The notes under the pieces: model-generated
Told to the model about the DNA's origin: nothing
Database searches by the model: none
What the model saw: only the letters and a program-made list of their open reading frames with translations
Shown: one piece after another, positions 7,955 to 16,126 of the stretch
Position numbering within the stretch: position 1 is the stretch's first letter
Layout: each line of letters begins with the position of its first letter
Program-made: the position numbers and the translations under genes
Source: Janthinobacterium lividum
GTDB lineage: Bacteria; Pseudomonadota; Gammaproteobacteria; Burkholderiales; Burkholderiaceae_D
NCBI RefSeq assembly: GCF_034424625.1
Contig: NZ_CP139976.1
Location: 620,001-684,000 of the forward strand
Reading direction: 5' to 3'
Length of the DNA: 64,000 nucleotides

Positions 7955-9769
7955 ATGGAACACCATAGCTTTCTCATCAACATACTGTTTTACCTGGTTG
8001 CCGCCATCATCATGGTGCCGCTGGCCAAGCGCCTGGGCATGGGCGCCGTGCTGGGTTATCTGGTGGCCGGCGTCGTTATCGGTCCCTGGGGCCTGGGCCT
8101 GATCAAGAATGTCGAGGTGATCCTCAGCTTTTCCGAGTTCGGCGTGGTGCTGCTGCTGTTCCTGATCGGCCTGGAGCTGGAACCCAAACGATTGTGGCTG
8201 CTGCGCCGTCCGATTTTTGGCTGGGGCGGGGCGCAGGTGGGTGTCGTCAGCGCGGGCTTGTGCGCCGTGGCCATGGCCTTTGGCGTGGACTGGCGCACCG
8301 CGCTGGTGGGCGCGCTGGGATTGTCGCTGTCGTCGACGGCCATCGTGCTCGCCACCCTGGGCGAACGCAAGCTGATGACGACGCCGGCCGGTTCCGCGGG
8401 CTTTTCCATTTTGCTGTTCCAGGATATCGCCGCCATTCCCATGATCGCGCTGGTGCCGCTGCTGGGCGGCCTGGTCACGCATAGCGGTGAGCCGGGCTGG
8501 CTGCGCGTGGCCAAGCTGGCCGCCGTGCTGGCCGCCTTGGTGATCGGCGGGCGCTTCCTGGTGAACCCCATCCTGCGCTTCATCGCCAGGACGGACTTGC
8601 GCGAAATCTTCACGGCCTTCGCCCTGCTGCTGGTGATCGCCATTTGCGTGCTGATGGAATCGGTGGGCTTGTCGATGGCGCTGGGTACCTTCATGGCGGG
8701 CGTGCTGCTGGCCGATTCCGAATACCGCCATGAACTCATTTCCGACCTGGAGCCGTTCAAGGGACTGCTGCTGGGCCTGTTTTTCATCGCCGTCGGCATG
8801 TCCGTCGATTTCGGCGTGCTGCGCGCCCAGCCCCTGCTGATCCTGGCCCTGGTGGCGGGGCTGCTGGCGGTCAAGATCGCCTTGCTGTACCTGCTGTCGA
8901 AGTTTGTCGACATTCCCCGCGGCCAGCAGCTGTTCTTTGCGCTGCTGCTGTCACAAGGGGGCGAATTCGCCTTCGTCGTGTTTGCCGCCGCCGAGGCCGC
9001 GCACGTGTTTGCGCCGGAGACGGCCGCGCTGCTGGTCGTGGTGGTGACCCTGTCGATGGTAGCGACGCCCTTGCTGCTGCTGGCGCACGACAAATTCGTC
9101 GCGCCGCGCCTGCAAGGCGACAAGAAGCGCCGCCCCGACGACCATATCGAGGCGCAGGACAACCCCATCGTCATCGCCGGTTTCGGCCGCTTCGGCCAGA
9201 TCATCGGCCGCCTGCTGGCGGCCAATAAAATCGGCGTGACGGTGCTGGACCACGACCCGGACCAGATCGACCTGCTGCGCAAGTTCGGCTTCAAGGTGTT
9301 TTATGGCGACGCCACGCGCGTGGATCTGCTGGTGGCGGCCGGCATCGAAAAGGCCAGGGCGCTGGTGATCGCCATCGACAACGTGGATGACAGCCTGGCC
9401 CTGGTCGACGCCGTGCGCCTGCGCCTGCCCGAACTGATGATACTGGCGCGCGCGCGCAACGTCACCCATTACTATGAATTGATGAAGCGGGGCGTGACCC
9501 TGATCGAGCGCGAGACGTTCGCGGCGGCCCTGCTGCTGGGGGAACAGACCTTGCAGCAGGTGGGCTTCAGCCCGGAGCGGGCGCAGCGCGCGGCCGGCAT
9601 CTTTGGCCGGCATAACCTGAAAACCCTGCTGGAAGTGGCGCCGCACTTCCAGGACCAGCAAAAAGTCATGTCCCTCACGCGCCAGGCGCGCGAGGAACTG
9701 GAAGACATGTTCGAGAGCGATGCGGCGGCGTTTGCGGCGGCGGAAGCGGAGAACGGTAGGTCGGATTAG
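7955..9769 (+). CDS. KefB/KefC-type monovalent cation:proton antiporter with RCK domain
   Basis: 604-residue CPA2 antiporter. Residues 1-385 hold about twelve membrane segments, starting with I-N-I-L-F-Y-L-V-A-A-I-I-M-V-P and the family's G-Y-L-V-A-G-V-V-I-G-P-W-G-L-G-L-I. A cytosolic TrkA-N/RCK domain begins near residue 405 with the dinucleotide-binding G-F-G-R-F-G-Q motif. It exchanges potassium or sodium for protons and is probably gated by a nucleotide or thiol ligand. No KefF/KefG quinone reductase gene is adjacent. The last five codons (G-R-S-D-stop) are supplied by an intergenic palindromic repeat. It sits about 100 bases after the phosphatase gene on the same strand. Confidence 0.92.
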   Translation: MEHHSFLINILFYLVAAIIMVPLAKRLGMGAVLGYLVAGVVIGPWGLGLIKNVEVILSFSEFGVVLLLFLIGLELEPKRLWLLRRPIFGWGGAQVGVVSAGLCAVAMAFGVDWRTALVGALGLSLSSTAIVLATLGERKLMTTPAGSAGFSILLFQDIAAIPMIALVPLLGGLVTHSGEPGWLRVAKLAAVLAALVIGGRFLVNPILRFIARTDLREIFTAFALLLVIAICVLMESVGLSMALGTFMAGVLLADSEYRHELISDLEPFKGLLLGLFFIAVGMSVDFGVLRAQPLLILALVAGLLAVKIALLYLLSKFVDIPRGQQLFFALLLSQGGEFAFVVFAAAEAAHVFAPETAALLVVVVTLSMVATPLLLLAHDKFVAPRLQGDKKRRPDDHIEAQDNPIVIAGFGRFGQIIGRLLAANKIGVTVLDHDPDQIDLLRKFGFKVFYGDATRVDLLVAAGIEKARALVIAIDNVDDSLALVDAVRLRLPELMILARARNVTHYYELMKRGVTLIERETFAAALLLGEQTLQQVGFSPERAQRAAGIFGRHNLKTLLEVAPHFQDQQKVMSLTRQAREELEDMFESDAAAFAAAEAENGRSD

Positions 9770-9846
9770 CGGGAACCGCGTAATCCGACATCGTGTTGGC
9801 GTTGCTGGTGCTGTCGGCTTACGCGCTTTGCGCTAAGCCGACCTAC
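9756..9846. repeat. REP/BIME-like paired palindromic repeat overlapping the antiporter stop codon
   Basis: Two hairpin units face each other. The first has arms GTCGGATTA (9759-9767) and TAATCCGAC (9781-9789) with an inner GCGG/CCGC stem. The second has arms GTCGGCTTA (9812-9820) and TAAGCCGAC (9833-9841) with an inner GCGC/GCGC stem. The outer ends, GTAGGTCGG and CCGACCTAC, are inverted copies. The layout is that of paired REP elements. It separates two convergent genes and may also act as a bidirectional transcription or decay barrier. Confidence 0.85.
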
Positions 9847-9860
9847 GTTTGGCCTCTGCT

Positions 9861-11756
9861 TTATTTGCCCCGTTTGCTCTCAATCGCCTCGATCTGGTCC
9901 ATGATGCCGTTCATGCGCGCCACCAGCGCCTGGTACGGTTTCGGCGAGGCCAGGTCGACACCGGCCGCCTTCACCAGTTCATACGGATAGGCCGAGCCGC
10001 CCGCGCCGAGCATCTTCAGGTAGGCGGCCAGCGCGCCCGGTTCCTTGTCGAGGATGCGCTGCGCGAAATCCTGCGCTGCCGCGATCGAGGTGGCGTACTG
10101 GAACACGTAGAAGCCGTGATAAAAATGCGGTACGTAGGCCCATTCCAGCGCGTAGGCGGGATCGATGGTCATGACGCCCTGCGCTTCGCCGTGGTAGCGC
10201 TTGAGGATGCCGGCATAGATGGCCGTGATCTCTTCGCCCGTCAGCGATTCTCCCTTGTCCACCTTGCCGTGGATGGCCGCCTCGAATTCGGCAAACATGG
10301 CTTGGCGGAAGAAGGTGCCGCGCAGGTTTTCCAGCGCCGCGCCCAGGTACAACAGGCGCTCGTCGTCATCCTTGGCCTGCTTCAGGCGCGCATCGAGCAG
10401 CAGCGCCTCGTTCGTCGTCGAGGCGATTTCCGCCACAAAGATGCTGTACGGTGCATAGATCGATGGCTGCGCCTTGTTGGCCAGCACCGAGTGCATGGCG
10501 TGGCCCCATTCGTGCGTCAGGGTGCTGACGGCTTCGTAATTGTCCGTGTAGTTGAGGAGCACGAACGGATGCACGTCGTACGCGTCGCCATTCATGTACG
10601 CGCCCGCCACCTTGCGCGGGCGCGGATACACATCCATCCAGCGCGCGTCCACGGCGGCGGTGAGCGCCTTCACATAGTCGGGCCCCAGCGGCGCGACGGA
10701 GGCCAGCATCATCTGCTTGCCTTCGGCCAGCGGGAAGGTGCGGTCGCTTTTCAGCAGCGGCGCATAGATGTCGTAATACGCGAGGTCCTTGACGCCCAGC
10801 ATGCGCGCGCGCAGCTTGAAGTAGCGGTGCAAGGTGGGCAGATTGGCGTTGGTTTGCGCGATCAGGGTCTGGTAGACGGCTGGCGGCAAATGGTCGGCGT
10901 CGAGCGCCGCGCTTTGCGAGTCGGCATAGCGGCGCACCTTCGCATACGCGGCATCCGTCTTCAGCTGGCCGTACAGGGTTTCGCCGAACGTGCGTTCATA
11001 TTCCTTCCACTTGCCGAAGAAGGCGTCGAACACCAGCTTGCGGTCGGCACGTTTGTCATCGTCGCGGTATTTCGTGTAGGCCGCCTGGTCGAGGCGCACT
11101 TGTGTACCGTCCGACAGGGTGACGGTCGGCCACGGGATTTCCGCATTGGCCAGGGTGCGGTAGACGCTGGCGGCCGAGCTTGTTGCCAGGCCAAACTGCG
11201 CCACCAGCTGCTCGCCAGCCGCGTCGAGCGTATGCGGCGCGCTGCGCAGCATGTTGCTCAATTGAAAACGGTACAGCTGCAAGCCCTTGTCCTTCGCCAG
11301 CATGGCATCGATGCGCTGGCTGCCCAGGGCAAGGATTTCCGGCTGCAGAAAGGTCGTCGCCTGGGAGAAATCGTTGCCCAGCAGGGCGGCGCGCTGGTTC
11401 AGCTGGTTGCCCTTGCTGTCGCCCGTATCCTGGTCGTAGTACTGCGCCGCATAGGTGGTGAGCGTGTTGACGCGCTTGCGCGCATCGGCGTACAGGTCCA
11501 GGCAGCTTTTCAGCCGGGCCGGCGAGGCTTTCAGCTGCCCTTTGCAGGCGCCCAGTTGCTGCAACTGGGCCGACAGCTTTTTCGCGTCGGCGTCGAACGC
11601 GGCATCGTTTTGATACAGCGCCGTCAAATCCCAGCGGTCGGCCTGGCGGTCGGTGGGAGCCGGCGCGGCGAAGGCGGTGGAGATGGCAAAGCCGAGGGCC
11701 AGCAGGGTCAGTACGGGGCGTTTGAGCGCGGTTGTCGGCATACAGTATCCATTCAT
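9861..11756 (-). CDS. Exported M3-family oligoendopeptidase F-like peptidase
   Basis: 631 residues if started at 11756; a second in-frame ATG at 11741 leaves a more typical signal peptide beginning M-P-T-T-A-L-K-R-P and ending T-A-F-A-A-P. Neither start has a strong ribosome site. The zinc motif H415-E-W-G-H419 lies in S-T-L-T-H-E-W-G-H-A-M-H-S, and the second part of the M3 site follows as N-E-A-L-L-L-D. The length is close to PepF (about 600). PepF is normally cytosolic, so the export signal is notable: this copy should cut short peptides in the periplasm. It lies downstream of and in the same direction as an exported M20 peptidase, so the two may act in sequence. Confidence 0.9.
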   Translation of the reverse strand: MNGYCMPTTALKRPVLTLLALGFAISTAFAAPAPTDRQADRWDLTALYQNDAAFDADAKKLSAQLQQLGACKGQLKASPARLKSCLDLYADARKRVNTLTTYAAQYYDQDTGDSKGNQLNQRAALLGNDFSQATTFLQPEILALGSQRIDAMLAKDKGLQLYRFQLSNMLRSAPHTLDAAGEQLVAQFGLATSSAASVYRTLANAEIPWPTVTLSDGTQVRLDQAAYTKYRDDDKRADRKLVFDAFFGKWKEYERTFGETLYGQLKTDAAYAKVRRYADSQSAALDADHLPPAVYQTLIAQTNANLPTLHRYFKLRARMLGVKDLAYYDIYAPLLKSDRTFPLAEGKQMMLASVAPLGPDYVKALTAAVDARWMDVYPRPRKVAGAYMNGDAYDVHPFVLLNYTDNYEAVSTLTHEWGHAMHSVLANKAQPSIYAPYSIFVAEIASTTNEALLLDARLKQAKDDDERLLYLGAALENLRGTFFRQAMFAEFEAAIHGKVDKGESLTGEEITAIYAGILKRYHGEAQGVMTIDPAYALEWAYVPHFYHGFYVFQYATSIAAAQDFAQRILDKEPGALAAYLKMLGAGGSAYPYELVKAAGVDLASPKPYQALVARMNGIMDQIEAIESKRGK

Positions 11757-11854
11757 GGTCTGGTTGCAAGGGGTGCCGGCACGAACGTGGCGGCAGACAA
11801 CGAGCTTACTGCAGCAGGGGGATGAAGGAAAGCATTTCGGACGAAGGGAGGGGA

Positions 11855-11877
11855 GCGGGGAAAAGCAGCTTCCCCGC
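11855..11877 (-). terminator. GC hairpin between M20 and M3 peptidase genes
   Basis: GCGGGGAA and TTCCCCGC form a perfect 8-bp stem with a 7-base loop, 12 bases after the M20 gene stop on the minus strand. No T-run follows, so it may be a weak terminator or an mRNA 3'-end stabiliser. Confidence 0.45.
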
Positions 11878-11888
11878 GCACTGCATGA

Positions 11889-13217
11889 TTACTGCTTCTT
11901 GCCCAGCAAATCGAGCAGGATCGACGTTTCCGCCGTGATCGCCGCCTTGATGGTCGGCTGGTACTCGGGTGCCCATTGCGGCGAGTGCGGGCCGGCCAGC
12001 GGTTTGCCGCTGGCCTTGGCCGCCGCCAGCTTGCCTGGCTCCACCGCGCCGATATGCAGCAGCACGGCTTTCACGCCGGCCTGGCCGTAGTTGGCGAAGT
12101 CTTCCGACGTCATCTTGGCCGGCATTTCCGTCACGTTGGCCGCGCCCAGCGATTTTTGCAAGGTAGACACCATGCGCAGGGTCAGGTCCGGGTCGTTGTA
12201 GACGGCGTCCGTGCCGGGACGAATCTCCACCAGCGGCTCTTTCGGCGCGCCGGCGGCAAACGCTTCGCCCTTGACTTCACGCGCGATGCTGGCCAGCACG
12301 CGCTTGCGCACGGCATCCTTGAAAGTGCGCACCGTCAGTTGCATGGTGACCTGGTCGGGCACGATGTTGGCCTGCGTGCCGCCATGGATGCTGCCCACCG
12401 TGATGACGACGGGGTCCATCGGATTGTTTTCGCGCGAGACCAGCGTTTGCAGTGCCAGCACGATGCGCGCGGCCATCACGACGGGGTCGCGCGTGTCGTG
12501 CGGTGCGGCGCCGTGGCCGCCCTGGCCATACACTGTGATGCTGATGGTGTCGGCGGCGGCGCGGAAGTAGCCGGCGTGGTAGCCCACCGTGCCCGATGGC
12601 AGCGTCGCTTCATCGTGGAAGGACAGGGCATAGTCCGGTTTCGGGAAGCGCGTGAACAGGCCGTCCTTCAGCATGGCGGCCGCGCCCAGCAGCGGTTCTT
12701 CGGCCGGCTGGCCCACCAGCATCAGGGTGCCGCTCCAGTGCTGGCGGTTGTCGGCCATCAGCTTGGCGCTGCCATACCAGGCCGACATGTGCACGTCGTG
12801 GCCGCAGGCATGCATCACCGGCACGCTTTCGCCGGCCGCGTTTTTCGTCACCACGCTGCTGGCAAACGGCAGGCCGGTCTTTTCCAGCACCGGCAGCGCA
12901 TCGATTTCCGTGCGCAGCATGACGACGGGACCGGGGCCGTTGCGCAGGATGGCGACGACGCCCGTGCCGCCGACGCCGGTGGTCACGTCAAAACCGAGCG
13001 CCTTGACCTTCTCGGCCAGTTTTTTTGCCGTCTCGACTTCCTGGAACGCCAGTTCCGGGTGGCGGTGCAAGTCCAGGTATAGGCTTTCCACGGCCGGGTA
13101 ATTGGCTGCGAGCTGGGCCGCGATGGCGGGCGGCAGGGCCGCGCCGTGGGCGCTGCCGGCACAGGCGAGGACGGCGGCAAAGGTGATTTTCTTCAGGGGC
13201 AATGCGGAAAGTTTCAT
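11889..13217 (-). CDS. Exported M20-family amidohydrolase/peptidase (hippurate hydrolase-like)
   Basis: 442 residues with a signal peptide (residues 1-26, ending S-A-H-G-A). M20D features are clear: L-H-R-H-P-E-L-A-F-Q-E-V-E-T-A near residue 55, the metal-site segment H-A-C-G-H-D-V-H-M-S, and P-A-E-E-P after it. These resemble HipO, IAA-amino-acid hydrolases and AmhX, which remove acyl groups from N-acyl amino acids. Most family members lack a signal peptide, so this copy is probably periplasmic. A GC hairpin separates it from the M3 peptidase gene downstream. Upstream it is divergent from a chemoreceptor gene. Substrate is unknown. Confidence 0.9.
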   Translation of the reverse strand: MKLSALPLKKITFAAVLACAGSAHGAALPPAIAAQLAANYPAVESLYLDLHRHPELAFQEVETAKKLAEKVKALGFDVTTGVGGTGVVAILRNGPGPVVMLRTEIDALPVLEKTGLPFASSVVTKNAAGESVPVMHACGHDVHMSAWYGSAKLMADNRQHWSGTLMLVGQPAEEPLLGAAAMLKDGLFTRFPKPDYALSFHDEATLPSGTVGYHAGYFRAAADTISITVYGQGGHGAAPHDTRDPVVMAARIVLALQTLVSRENNPMDPVVITVGSIHGGTQANIVPDQVTMQLTVRTFKDAVRKRVLASIAREVKGEAFAAGAPKEPLVEIRPGTDAVYNDPDLTLRMVSTLQKSLGAANVTEMPAKMTSEDFANYGQAGVKAVLLHIGAVEPGKLAAAKASGKPLAGPHSPQWAPEYQPTIKAAITAETSILLDLLGKKQ

Positions 13218-13413
13218 AGATTTCTTTGAGAAACAGGCGGGCGGACAAGCGCGGCGCGCCTGTAGTTACGGAGGAGATTTTTAACTTAACAGAAACATTT
13301 CTCAAAATCAATAAATCAGCTACATATATTTCAACAATGTATAATCTGCAATGCAAAAAATTCCATATGGAATTAAATATATCTTCGATGCATTTATTGA
13401 GAGAAAAGACACC
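13218..13413. promoter_or_regulatory. AT-rich divergent promoter region with a 16-bp palindrome
   Basis: This 196-bp gap separates divergent M20 peptidase and chemoreceptor genes. A perfect TATAAT lies at 13340-13345 on the plus strand. A perfect palindrome, AATTCCATATGGAATT, lies at 13359-13374, about 40 bases before the chemoreceptor start, where a repressor could act. No clear sigma-28 flagellar promoter was found. Confidence 0.5.
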
Positions 13414-15120
13414 ATGGGCTTTATCGCAAATATCAAGATCGGCAAGCGCCTGAGCATCGGCTTTGTCCTGATCCTGGCAATGACCGTTCTGATCGCTACA
13501 GTGGGCGTGTGGCGCCTCAATGAGGTGGCGACGTCGACGCGGGCCATGATGGCCGAACCGCTGACCAAGGAACGCCTGATTACCGACTGGTATGGCTTGA
13601 ACTTTGCCTCGATCCGTCGCACGGCCGCCATCGTCAAGAGCAGTGACCCGGCGCTGGGACCGTATTTCAAGGAAGACTCGGCCGCGTCCGTGAAGAAGGC
13701 GGCCGAATTGCTCAAGCAGATCGAGCCGCTCGTCGTGGGGGACAAGGAAAAAGCCCTGTTTGCCAAGATCCTCGAGCAGCGCAAGGTGTACAGCGCCTCG
13801 CGCGACGGGGCCGTCAAGGCCAAGGCCGATGGCGACGTGGAAGGCGCGGCGAAAATTCTCGACACCGCATTTACCCCGGCCGCCAAGGTGTACCAGGATT
13901 TACTGCAGGAACTGGTGACCTTGCAGCGCGAAAGCATCGATGCGACGGCCAAGCAGATCGACGCTTCCGCCGTGCATGACACCACCGTCATCAGCCTGCT
14001 GACGCTGTTCGCCGTGGCATTCGGCGTGTTGTGCTCGTGGCTGCTGACGACGGGCATCACGCGTCCGCTGCGCCAGGCGCTGGCGCTGGCCGAAACGGTG
14101 GCCGCCGGCGACCTGACGCAGACCGTCGCCACGACGGCGAAGGATGAAACGGGGGCGTTGCTCACGGCCCTGGGCAATATGAACAACAATCTGGTCAGCA
14201 TCGTCAGCCAGGTGCGCAGCGGCACGGACAGCATCGCCACGGCATCGTCGGAAATCGCGGCCGGCAACCTGGACCTGTCGTCGCGCACGGAACAGCAGGC
14301 CGGTTCGCTGGAAGAAACGGCTTCGTCGATGGAAGAGCTGACCAGCACCGTCAGGCAGAACGCGGATAACGCGCGCCAGGCCAACCAGCTGGCCATCGCG
14401 GCGGCCGGCATCGCCAGCCGCGGCGGCTCGGTGGTGGCCGAAGTGGTGGCGACCATGGGGTCGATCAACGAGTCGTCGCGCAAGATCGTCGACATCATCA
14501 GCGTGATCGACGGCATCGCCTTCCAGACGAATATCCTGGCGCTCAATGCGGCCGTGGAAGCGGCGCGGGCTGGCGAGCAGGGGCGCGGTTTTGCGGTCGT
14601 GGCCGGCGAAGTGCGCAACCTGGCGCAGCGTTCGGCCGCGGCGGCCAAGGAAATCAAGGGCTTGATCGACGATTCCGTCAGCAAGGTGGGCGTGGGGGCC
14701 AAGCTGGTCGACCAGGCCGGTGCGACGATGGATGAAGTGGTGTCCAGCGTCAAGCGCGTGACCGACATCATCGGCGAGATTTCCAGCGCCAGCCAGGAAC
14801 AGACGCACGGCATCGGGCAAGTCAACCAGGCGATTACCCAGATGGACCAGGTGACCCAGCAGAATGCGGCCCTGGTGGAAGAGGCGGCGGCCGCCGCCGG
14901 TTCGCTGCAAGAGCAGGCGAACGGCCTGGCGCAAGTGGTCAGCGTATTCAAGCTGCGCGAACAGCCAGGCTTGCTGCGCCGTCCGGCGCCACAGCCGGCA
15001 GCCGCGCGTCCTGCGCCGGCAGCACCGCGCCCGCGCGTTGCCGTGCGCGGCGCCGCCGTGCCGCCAAGGACGCTGGCGCCAGCCAAGGCGGCAGCCGGCG
15101 ATGACTGGGAAGAGTTTTAA
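13414..15120 (+). CDS. Methyl-accepting chemotaxis protein
   Basis: 568-residue chemoreceptor. The start at 13414 ([13 protein letters not shown]) has a GAGAGAAAAGA ribosome site and puts the first membrane helix directly after it. A periplasmic four-helix-bundle type sensor (about 35-185) lies between two membrane helices, the second being [22 protein letters not shown] domain and the signalling hairpin follow, with the tip [20 protein letters not shown]. The C-terminal tail is rich in Pro/Ala and ends D-D-W-E-E-F, like the CheR/CheB-binding pentapeptide of enteric receptors (NWETF). The ligand is unknown and no che genes are nearby. Confidence 0.94.
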   Translation: MGFIANIKIGKRLSIGFVLILAMTVLIATVGVWRLNEVATSTRAMMAEPLTKERLITDWYGLNFASIRRTAAIVKSSDPALGPYFKEDSAASVKKAAELLKQIEPLVVGDKEKALFAKILEQRKVYSASRDGAVKAKADGDVEGAAKILDTAFTPAAKVYQDLLQELVTLQRESIDATAKQIDASAVHDTTVISLLTLFAVAFGVLCSWLLTTGITRPLRQALALAETVAAGDLTQTVATTAKDETGALLTALGNMNNNLVSIVSQVRSGTDSIATASSEIAAGNLDLSSRTEQQAGSLEETASSMEELTSTVRQNADNARQANQLAIAAAGIASRGGSVVAEVVATMGSINESSRKIVDIISVIDGIAFQTNILALNAAVEAARAGEQGRGFAVVAGEVRNLAQRSAAAAKEIKGLIDDSVSKVGVGAKLVDQAGATMDEVVSSVKRVTDIIGEISSASQEQTHGIGQVNQAITQMDQVTQQNAALVEEAAAAAGSLQEQANGLAQVVSVFKLREQPGLLRRPAPQPAAARPAPAAPRPRVAVRGAAVPPRTLAPAKAAAGDDWEEF

Positions 15121-15249
15121 TAGCCAGTCGCCGCACCGCTCGTCACGCTTTTCGACCGTTCGCATGGCACATTGCGCCGTTCGTGTGGTGTCGCTGGCGG
15201 CAGCGGCGGTGCGCCGATAGGCTGGGGGCTTCTTTCCTGGAGCCCCGCC

Positions 15250-16116
15250 ATGCTATCGCTCAAAGCGCTCGATAAAACTTACGACAACGGCGTTCACGCC
15301 ATCAATAACGTCAGCCTGGAGATTCCCGCCGGTCTGTTTGGCCTGCTCGGGCCGAATGGCGCCGGCAAGTCCTCGCTGATGCGCACCATTGCCACCTTGC
15401 AGGATCCCGACAGCGGCAGCATGCATTTCAACGGCGTCGATGTCGCCAGCGACAAGGCGGCGCTGCGGCGCCAGCTCGGCTACCTGCCGCAGGATTTCGG
15501 CGTCTATCCCAGAGTCAGCGCGGTCGAGCTGCTCAATCACTTTGCCATCTTGAAGGGACTGCATCAGCGGGGCGAGCGCCGCGAGGCGGTCGAGGCGCTG
15601 CTGCAGCTGACCAATCTGTGGGAGGCGCGCAAGCGCGCCGTCGCCAGCTATTCGGGCGGCATGCGCCAGCGCTTCGGCATCGCCCAGGCGCTGCTGGGCG
15701 CGCCGCGCCTGGTGATCGTCGACGAACCGACCGCCGGCCTGGACCCCGATGAACGCCAGCGCTTCCTGAACCTGCTGGCGCGCATCGGCGACAAGGTGGT
15801 GGTGATCCTGTCGACCCACATCGTCGAAGACGTGACCAATCTGTGCCCCCGCATGGCCATGATCGCCAAGGGGCGCGTGCTGATCGACGGCGCGCCGCAG
15901 GCGGCGATCGCCACCCTGCAGGACCGCGTCTGGCGCCGCAGCGTCAGCGATGCCGAACTGGCGCAGTACCAGCAGCACTGCACGGTGCTGTCGAGCCGCC
16001 TGGTGGCGGGCCGCACGCAGATCAACGTGTATGCGGACAGCCAGCCCGATGACGGCTTCCGCCGTGTCGAACCGGACCTGGAAGACGTCTACTTCCTGCA
16101 ACTGCGGGCGGCCTGA
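15250..16116 (+). CDS. ABC transporter ATP-binding protein
   Basis: 288-residue ATPase. Walker A G34-P-N-G-A-G-K-S41, signature Y-S-G-G-M-R-Q-R, and Walker B L-V-I-V-D-E-P-T-A-G-L-D are all intact. The start at 15250 follows a TGGAG ribosome site. The closest style is the ATPase partner of ABC-2 type exporters. It ends ten bases before a permease fused to an M1 aminopeptidase, so the two form one transporter unit. Substrate is unknown; the peptidase fusion suggests a peptide or protein substrate. Confidence 0.93.
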   Translation: MLSLKALDKTYDNGVHAINNVSLEIPAGLFGLLGPNGAGKSSLMRTIATLQDPDSGSMHFNGVDVASDKAALRRQLGYLPQDFGVYPRVSAVELLNHFAILKGLHQRGERREAVEALLQLTNLWEARKRAVASYSGGMRQRFGIAQALLGAPRLVIVDEPTAGLDPDERQRFLNLLARIGDKVVVILSTHIVEDVTNLCPRMAMIAKGRVLIDGAPQAAIATLQDRVWRRSVSDAELAQYQQHCTVLSSRLVAGRTQINVYADSQPDDGFRRVEPDLEDVYFLQLRAA

Positions 16117-16126
16117 GGAGAACAGC

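Noticed and set aside
9849..11825. 658-codon open frame on the plus strand over the M3 peptidase gene
   Set aside because: Antisense to a clear metallopeptidase with a signal peptide and HEWGH motif; Arg/His/Val/Gln-rich translation without domain pattern.
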